A program made the position numbers and the translations under genes. From the NCBI GenBank assembly GCA_903838675.1, contig CAILZI010000141.1, forward strand, positions 182,055 through 246,054: a DNA stretch of 64,000 nucleotides, in the 5' to 3' direction. Each line of letters opens with the position of its first letter. The first letter of the stretch is position 1. The stretch is from an uncultured Verrucomicrobiota bacterium (GTDB lineage Bacteria; Verrucomicrobiota; Verrucomicrobiia; Verrucomicrobiales; Verrucomicrobiaceae). This document shows positions 54,873-64,000 of this stretch, piece after piece. The notes beneath the pieces were generated by a model. It was not told where the DNA came from. It ran no database searches and saw nothing but the letters and a program-made list of their open reading frames with translations.

Positions 54873-55580
54873 TTATGCTGCGGACTGCGATGGTGATGGC
54901 AGCGCCATCAGGCAAACTCGCGAACTGCCGCCAGGACCTGCGCCCATGACCTGCATGCGGGAGCCCAGCAGTGCGCATCTGGCTTCGATGATGGCCATTT
55001 CTGATCCAGCCACCGTTTCCTTCCAGATGCTGTCACCACCATCATGATCAATGGTGATTTCCAGCTTCTCAGCAGACGCCCGGCAGGTCACCTCCACCCA
55101 TGAGGTGTTGGCAAATCGCACGCAATGTTTCAACAGTGCCTGCATGATTCGAAACAGATTGAGCCGGCTGGCGAGATCGAATGACGGTTCATCGCCGCTG
55201 ATGTGGAGCACCAGAGATCCGGCAAAATTTTCGCCAACATTCCGCACCAGCTGCTGCAGCGCCACATGCAGCCCAAAGGCTTTCAAAACGGGCGGAAACT
55301 GCTTTTCCGTCAAGTCGCGGACCAGTTGCAGCGTTTGCCTCAGCGTGGCATCCAGGCTTCCCAGAAGTTTGCTGACACTTGCCGCATCCCCGCCATTGGC
55401 CAGTTCATGCCGCATCATTTCACCAAGTGAGGCGCAGGCCACCAAGCCACCCGCCATGTCCTTGTGCAGCAAATGAGCAAGTTCGACTCGCTGAGCATCT
55501 TCTTCTTTTAACAGACAGCTCAGCGACTGTAGAAGTATCGCGGCTGAGTTTCTTTCCATTTCAAGTGAGGTTGGATGCAT
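54873..55580 (-). CDS. soluble NarX/DesK-type histidine kinase with a degenerate ATPase domain
   Basis: A 235-residue cytoplasmic protein without membrane helices or sensor domain. Its H-box RVELAHLLHKDMAGGLVA with His39 resembles the HisKA_3 type that pairs with NarL regulators. The ATP-binding half is hard to match: the N-box is not clear and the G1 motif is reduced to HDGGD. It may still bind ATP or may act as a phosphatase or scaffold. First gene of the minus-strand cluster. A perfect 16-bp palindrome lies ten bases upstream of its ATG. Confidence 0.75.
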   Translation of the reverse strand: MHPTSLEMERNSAAILLQSLSCLLKEEDAQRVELAHLLHKDMAGGLVACASLGEMMRHELANGGDAASVSKLLGSLDATLRQTLQLVRDLTEKQFPPVLKAFGLHVALQQLVRNVGENFAGSLVLHISGDEPSFDLASRLNLFRIMQALLKHCVRFANTSWVEVTCRASAEKLEITIDHDGGDSIWKETVAGSEMAIIEARCALLGSRMQVMGAGPGGSSRVCLMALPSPSQSAA

Positions 55581-55589
55581 GTGGGGCTA

Positions 55590-55605
55590 AATGATTTAAA
55601 TCATT
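55590..55605. promoter_or_regulatory. perfect 16-bp palindrome upstream of the kinase/regulator operon
   Basis: AATGATTTAAATCATT is perfectly self-complementary. It lies ten bases before the kinase start codon in the AT-rich divergent region 55581-55791. A dimeric regulator could bind here; which one is unknown. Confidence 0.55.
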
Positions 55606-55791
55606 ATGTCGCTGCATTTAGGAGAACCACATTCCATTGGCCTTAGCACCTAAATGTTGATTCAATATTTAGATCGGCCCTAAATCGACGCCGCAGTTTA
55701 ATTTTACGGTTAGCCCTTGTGAGTCTAAACTAATGCTAAAATAAACCAAATTTTATTAAAATTATATAATTATGAAACTAACATTCGGCAC

Positions 55792-57600
55792 ATGTATCTA
55801 AATACCATTCAGCACAACGTTAGTGCCTGCAGTCGGATTCTGATTGTGACCGAAGAGCGATCTTTGCAAGAGGACCTCCACATTTCCCACGCTCTGCAGA
55901 ACACGAACCATAATGGCAGTTCCTCTGCTCCGCTGAGTGCTGCACCTACCCTCAACAAAGCAAAACCTGTGGTTCCCTCTCCCGAAGTGGTCTGCACGGC
56001 GAATGAAAAGGAAGCCTTGGCGTTGGTAGAAACTGCGGCGCAAGGACATAAACCATTTTCGTTGGTCATTATAGATGGTCGTCTTTTTTATGGTAAAGAT
56101 TATAGATATGTCATCAATAGATTGTGGCAGTCCCAACGTGACTTGCATGTCGTTCTGCATGCCGTTTCTCAGCTGGAGGCATTCGAACAAATCCCGATCG
56201 ATTTAGGTTCCAATCCTCATCTTCTGGTCTTCAAGTTCAGGTTGGTTCCCTTCGAGATCACTCAGCTCATTCGCACCCTTACTCTCAGACATGGTGCTGA
56301 GAATCAGACCTCACACCGCAATCTTAACTTGAGTGCCCAGTTGCTCGAGGTGACCTCGCGTTTTGAGGACGTCAGCAACCGGCTCCGGCTTGAGCAGGAC
56401 AACCGCAAGCAGTTGGAGGACCAGCTGTGCCGGAATCAGCGTCTTGAGACCGTGGGTCGGTTCGCGGATGCCATGGCTCACTTTTATAACAACTACCTCA
56501 CCGTGATTCAGGGCCATCTGGAAGTTGCCCAGCTCAATCAGGATGGCTCTGGCTCAAGCACGCTGCCGGCTTCGACTTTGAAAGAACTCATCATCGCCAC
56601 CCAGCGTGCTGCGGGCGTCACCTCGCAGTTTGTGTCCTTCAACAGGCGCGAATATCTGCAGCCGTCGCCCCTGAATTTAGGGCAGATTATCGATGGCCAG
56701 GCCACAATGCTGCAGAGAGCGATCGGAGAGCAGATTGCCATCCAGATCAGCCATAACCCCGATCTGCCAAGTGTCATGGCAGATCAGGCCGCCTTGGAGC
56801 AGATCATTTTCAATCTGCTCATCCATGCGCGTGAATCCATGCCGATGGGCGGCAGATTGATGATTCAAACAAGACCGCTGCTCATACCAGACGCTGCGGC
56901 AGCCTGCCAGATGCATGCGGAGGCAAAACCTGGAGAATATGTGGTCATGACGATTTCTGACACTGGCAGGGGGTTGAGTCCTGCCGAGCTGGCAGGCCTG
57001 TTTGACGCATCCAAACTCTCATCGGATAAAGAAGGCGGTGCGGACATCTCCCTGATTTTGGTGCAGGGATTGGTTAGAATGCAAGGTGGCTGGGTCGAGG
57101 GCAGGAGCGTTTTAGAAGTCGGCACGGAGTTCTCCATTTATCTGCCAGTCGCTACCGGAGCCGCTCCAGCTTCCCCCACGCCGGAGAAAAAACTCCTGAA
57201 CCACAGTTCAGGGGATAATTCATCAACCATTCTGATCGTGGATGATGAAGATTCTGTGCGGCAGGTGATGGAATATGTGCTGACCAGTCAGGGGCACAAA
57301 GTGCTCACTGCCGCTGATGCCAATGAAGCCTGGAACATCTGGCGTGAGAAGGCAGCGGTCATCAAGCTCGCATTGATTGACGTCAAACTGCCCGGTGGCG
57401 TCAGTGGTTTCGATTTGGAGAAAGCCTTGGCCGCCGAAGACCCCACTCTCCCGGTCATTTTCACTTGCGGCTACTCCCCGACCACTCTGAGCAATGCCAA
57501 AGAGCTGAAAGCCGGCGAAAATTTTCTGCCAAAGCCTTTTGGAATGGTGGAATTGCTCAACATCGTGGGTCAGGCGCTGCTGCAACCGGCGAGGCTGTAA
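55792..57600 (+). CDS. cytoplasmic hybrid histidine kinase with N-terminal receiver-like domain
   Basis: A 602-residue protein without membrane helices. The N-terminal 165 residues resemble a degenerate receiver (ILIVTEERS, LVIIDGRLF) with a Ser/Pro-rich insertion. The kinase H-box AMAHFYNNYLTVIQGHLEV carries His230; the ATPase domain has DTGRGLSP. A C-terminal receiver follows (ILIVDDEDS, Asp in LALIDVKLPGG, Lys in FLPKPFG). It is divergent from the NarL-type kinase operon. The ATG at 55792 has no clear ribosome site, and the upstream region is very AT-rich. Confidence 0.83.
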   Translation: MYLNTIQHNVSACSRILIVTEERSLQEDLHISHALQNTNHNGSSSAPLSAAPTLNKAKPVVPSPEVVCTANEKEALALVETAAQGHKPFSLVIIDGRLFYGKDYRYVINRLWQSQRDLHVVLHAVSQLEAFEQIPIDLGSNPHLLVFKFRLVPFEITQLIRTLTLRHGAENQTSHRNLNLSAQLLEVTSRFEDVSNRLRLEQDNRKQLEDQLCRNQRLETVGRFADAMAHFYNNYLTVIQGHLEVAQLNQDGSGSSTLPASTLKELIIATQRAAGVTSQFVSFNRREYLQPSPLNLGQIIDGQATMLQRAIGEQIAIQISHNPDLPSVMADQAALEQIIFNLLIHARESMPMGGRLMIQTRPLLIPDAAAACQMHAEAKPGEYVVMTISDTGRGLSPAELAGLFDASKLSSDKEGGADISLILVQGLVRMQGGWVEGRSVLEVGTEFSIYLPVATGAAPASPTPEKKLLNHSSGDNSSTILIVDDEDSVRQVMEYVLTSQGHKVLTAADANEAWNIWREKAAVIKLALIDVKLPGGVSGFDLEKALAAEDPTLPVIFTCGYSPTTLSNAKELKAGENFLPKPFGMVELLNIVGQALLQPARL

Positions 57601-58105
57601 GGATTCTGGCGAATCATACGGGCGCATCGAGACGCCCTACCCCATGCCAAGATACCCATGCGATGAAATCGTATTCCGTGACAACGTGGAAGGCTTTCGG
57701 CCATGCAAGAAGCGGCAATCACAGCCCAACAGGGGCCGGAAGAAATGGAGAATAAAGACAGCCTGAAGCCGCAAATAAAGAAGATGGCAAATCCCTCCAA
57801 CCTGCATAGTGGCCATGGATTTTTCTCAAATTAGCCGTGCTGCATTATTTGGCGCGCACAGAGTCTTGACCACACTCGGTGATAACCGATGGAACAGCAT
57901 GGTCACCTCCATATTTTATTGCCTTTCTGTCGCTTGCATTGGCAAATCCATTCCAAGGTTGCACGCTTCCTGGCCGTTGTGTTCCCACCATGTGTTTCAT
58001 TGCGCATAGACCTCTCAGGTGTATGGAATGCCCACGCATCATTCGCACAGTGGAGAGCACGATATCGCAGCATTGGACAGGGGCATGTTTGGAAGTCCTT
58101 GAGCT
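57601..58105. other. 505-base interval with no recognised gene
   Basis: Between the two plus-strand kinase genes. Short open frames exist on both strands but none has convincing codon use, a ribosome site or recognisable product. I saw no RNA gene or clear terminator. It presumably contains the promoter of the 58106 gene. Confidence 0.5.
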
Positions 58106-62107
<4,002 letters not shown>

Positions 62108-62120
62108 GCTCCCACAAAGG

Positions 62121-63859
62121 TCAGGCGGCCTTGCGTGCCTGCTGCAGCACGTCGCCAAGCGCTTCCAGCAAGGCGTCGGCATTGTAAGGTTTGCGCAGGA
62201 AATGCTTCACGCCCAGGCTGTTGACCTGCGCCTGCATTTGATGGCTGAGCCCGCTCGCTCCAATGATCGGCAGCTCAGGATGAATTTTGAGCAGCGCCTG
62301 GATGAGCGTCGGTCCGTCCATGTTGGGCATCATCATGTCTGTAATGAGCGCGACTGGTTTTTCAGAGCTTTTCAGGAATGTCGCGATGGCGTCGGTGCCG
62401 TCACAGGCGGCGATCACCCGGTAACCAAAGGCCTCCAAGGTGTGCTTGGTGGCCGTGAGAATGGCTGCCTCATCATCCACAACGAGGATCAGCTCGCCCT
62501 GTCCAAGGCAGCGCTTGGATTCAACCACTTGAATTTCCCGGTGCTCCACATCCGTTTTAGCCGGCAAATAAATGCGGAATACCGTCCCCTTGCCCATCCG
62601 GCTCGTGAGATCGATGAAACCGTGGTGCGATTTGACGATGCCAGGGTGGTGGCGAGACCCAGGCCCGTGCCCTTGCCCATTTCCTTGGTGGTGAAGAACG
62701 GATCAAAGATGCGGTCCCGCACTTCGAGCGGAATACCCGTGCCTGTATCCCGCACTTCAAACACCACATGGGGTCCCGTGTTTGCCTCGGGATGCATGCT
62801 GGCAAACTGCTCGTCAACGACCACGTTGCTCATGGTGATGTCCAGTTCGCCACCTCCGGGCATGGCGTCCCGGGCATTGACGCACAAATTGAGCAGCACC
62901 TGGTGCAGCTGGGTGGGGTCTCCTTCCACGTTCCAGGTATCTTCTGGGCAGCCGATGCGGCATTTGATGAACTTGGGGAAGGTTTCGTGGATGAGCTGCT
63001 CGATTTCCTGCAGCACGTCCTGCGGCCGCAGGCGCATGCTGCGGCCCTCAACTCCACGCGCAAAACTTAGAATCTGCTTCACCATTTCCGCGCCGCGGTT
63101 CGCGCTGTTCTCCATGGCGTTCAGCAGTTCGACGTCGCGCGGTTGCTGCAGTTTCATGCGCAGAATCGTGAGCGACATGAGAATGGGCGTGAGCACATTG
63201 TTCAAGTCATGCGCCACACCACCCGCGAGCGTGCCAATGCTTTCCAGACGCTGATTGCGCAGAGATTGTGATTCCATGCGGCGCTTTTCCGTCACATCGG
63301 TCATGAAGCCTTCGATATGCCGCATCACGCCGTCCTCGGAGGGAATCCCCTGACCGCGTTCCCAGATCCACTTCACCGCGCCTTCGGCCGTGCGGATGCG
63401 GTAGCTCATCTCAAAGCGTTTCCCGGCTGCCACAGCCTCCGTCACCGTATGGCGCACATGCTCCCGGTCCTCCGGATGAATCAAATCACCAAAAAAGACC
63501 TCGCCATTGCCGGCGAACACTTCCGCTTCGTAACCCGTGAGCTCCAAACAGCCTTCACTGATGAACTCCAGCGTCCACTTTTCATCGATGAGTGAGCGGT
63601 AGGCGGCGCCGGGAAGGTTGCCCATCAGCGTCGAAATCATGCGTTCATTTTCGCGCAGTGCTTCGATGGCCTGCTGGCGCTCCTTCTCCCGCTCCACCGT
63701 TTCCATGGCGAAGGACAGGTCGTTGGCCAGGGCGCTGAGCACACGGATTTCCTCCTCCTGGAAGCAGTCGCGCTCATCAGCATAGATCAGCAGCACACCC
63801 ACCGGAATGTTGCCTGGCTTCAATGGGAAGGCGGCGCATGAACGAAAACCACGCTCCAA
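62121..63859 (-). pseudogene. frameshifted GAF-PAS hybrid histidine kinase
   Basis: Reading on the minus strand from about 63859: the end of a GAF domain (FRSCAAFPLKPGNIPVGVLL), a PAS domain, a kinase H-box [18 protein letters not shown], an ATPase domain up to [12 protein letters not shown], then the frame breaks near 62641. The continuation is in another frame: [24 protein letters not shown] and a full receiver (LVVDDEAA, Asp in [13 protein letters not shown], Lys in FLRKPY) to the stop at 62121. One missing base (GCC to GC in the coding strand) explains it. The 5' end is also lost: an in-frame stop lies just upstream at 63869. It closely resembles the C-terminal half of the 58106 protein. 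Either a decayed gene or sequencing/assembly errors. Confidence 0.8.
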
Positions 63860-64000
63860 CCAGTACCTTTAGTTGGCTTGATACACCGTTACTTACCACG
63901 ACTCTCCTACGTACAGGCCACTTTAGAGCCAGCGGCCCGACCTGACACGACGAATCACATGGAGAGGGTACCATTCTGAAGCGGCCAGGCTGAGCGAGAA

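Noticed and set aside
57601..58105. Possible small gene or RNA between the two large kinases
   Set aside because: Short frames on both strands lack ribosome sites and natural composition; no stable RNA pattern was seen.
62202..63254. Open frame of 350 codons on the plus strand
   Set aside because: Antisense to the broken hybrid kinase, whose kinase and receiver motifs are clear on the minus strand.

Overview
The window reads as a stretch of chromosome from a verrucomicrobial bacterium, most like Prosthecobacter or Verrucomicrobium. This is inferred from gene content: a planctomycete/verrucomicrobial-type dehydrogenase fused to a c-type heme domain, a 3-keto-disaccharide hydrolase-like (DUF1080) protein, a ThuA protein, a two-repeat NIPSNAP protein, and a receiver-like/kinase-like/formylglycine-enzyme-like fusion. 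G+C is high over most of it. I saw no rRNA, tRNA, CRISPR array or intact insertion sequence.

Layout. 0-17 kb: the N-terminal part of mutS, a Tat-exported phosphoesterase, a TerB-like protein, an RNase Z-like hydrolase, an esterase, a three-gene operon around a degenerate receiver/pseudokinase/FGE-like protein, pabB, two small tandem paralogues, NIPSNAP and beta-propeller proteins, a 3D-domain protein, an acyl-CoA ligase and a ThuA protein. 17-32 kb: class I fumarase, an orphan antitoxin-like gene, moaE, a secreted protein of lower G+C, a 1616-residue FG-GAP/dehydrogenase/cytochrome c protein whose reading frame carries several palindromic elements, a pair of trans-sulfuration enzymes, then pyrH, frr and a hexapeptide-repeat protein. 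32-41 kb: a phosphate-uptake locus in which an OprP-type porin diverges from pstS-pstC-pstA-pstB-pstB. The shared promoter region holds a Pho-box-like site and two identical palindromes, and a terminator lies between pstS and pstC. 41-47 kb: small exported proteins, coaX, a ROK kinase, a C39-like peptidase and a DUF1080 protein.

47-64 kb is a signalling island. On the minus strand, from upstream to downstream, it has a soluble histidine kinase, a NarL/LuxR regulator, a FadL-type outer-membrane channel, a methyltransferase resembling PhcB, a six-helix membrane kinase-receiver-kinase protein, and a receiver plus kinase-like protein without the phospho-acceptor histidine, followed by a terminator. 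The order methyltransferase, membrane kinase, receiver-kinase matches the phcB-phcS-phcR order of the Ralstonia 3-hydroxy fatty acid methyl ester quorum-sensing system. The adjacent FadL channel would suit uptake of a hydrophobic acyl signal. I regard this as the most interesting feature of the window. Three further cytoplasmic kinases follow. The last is broken by a frameshift, and its coding frame is lost about 135 bases before the window end.

Limits: all calls come from reading the sequence and from memory of protein families. No alignment or search was run, and start codons are judgement calls where noted.
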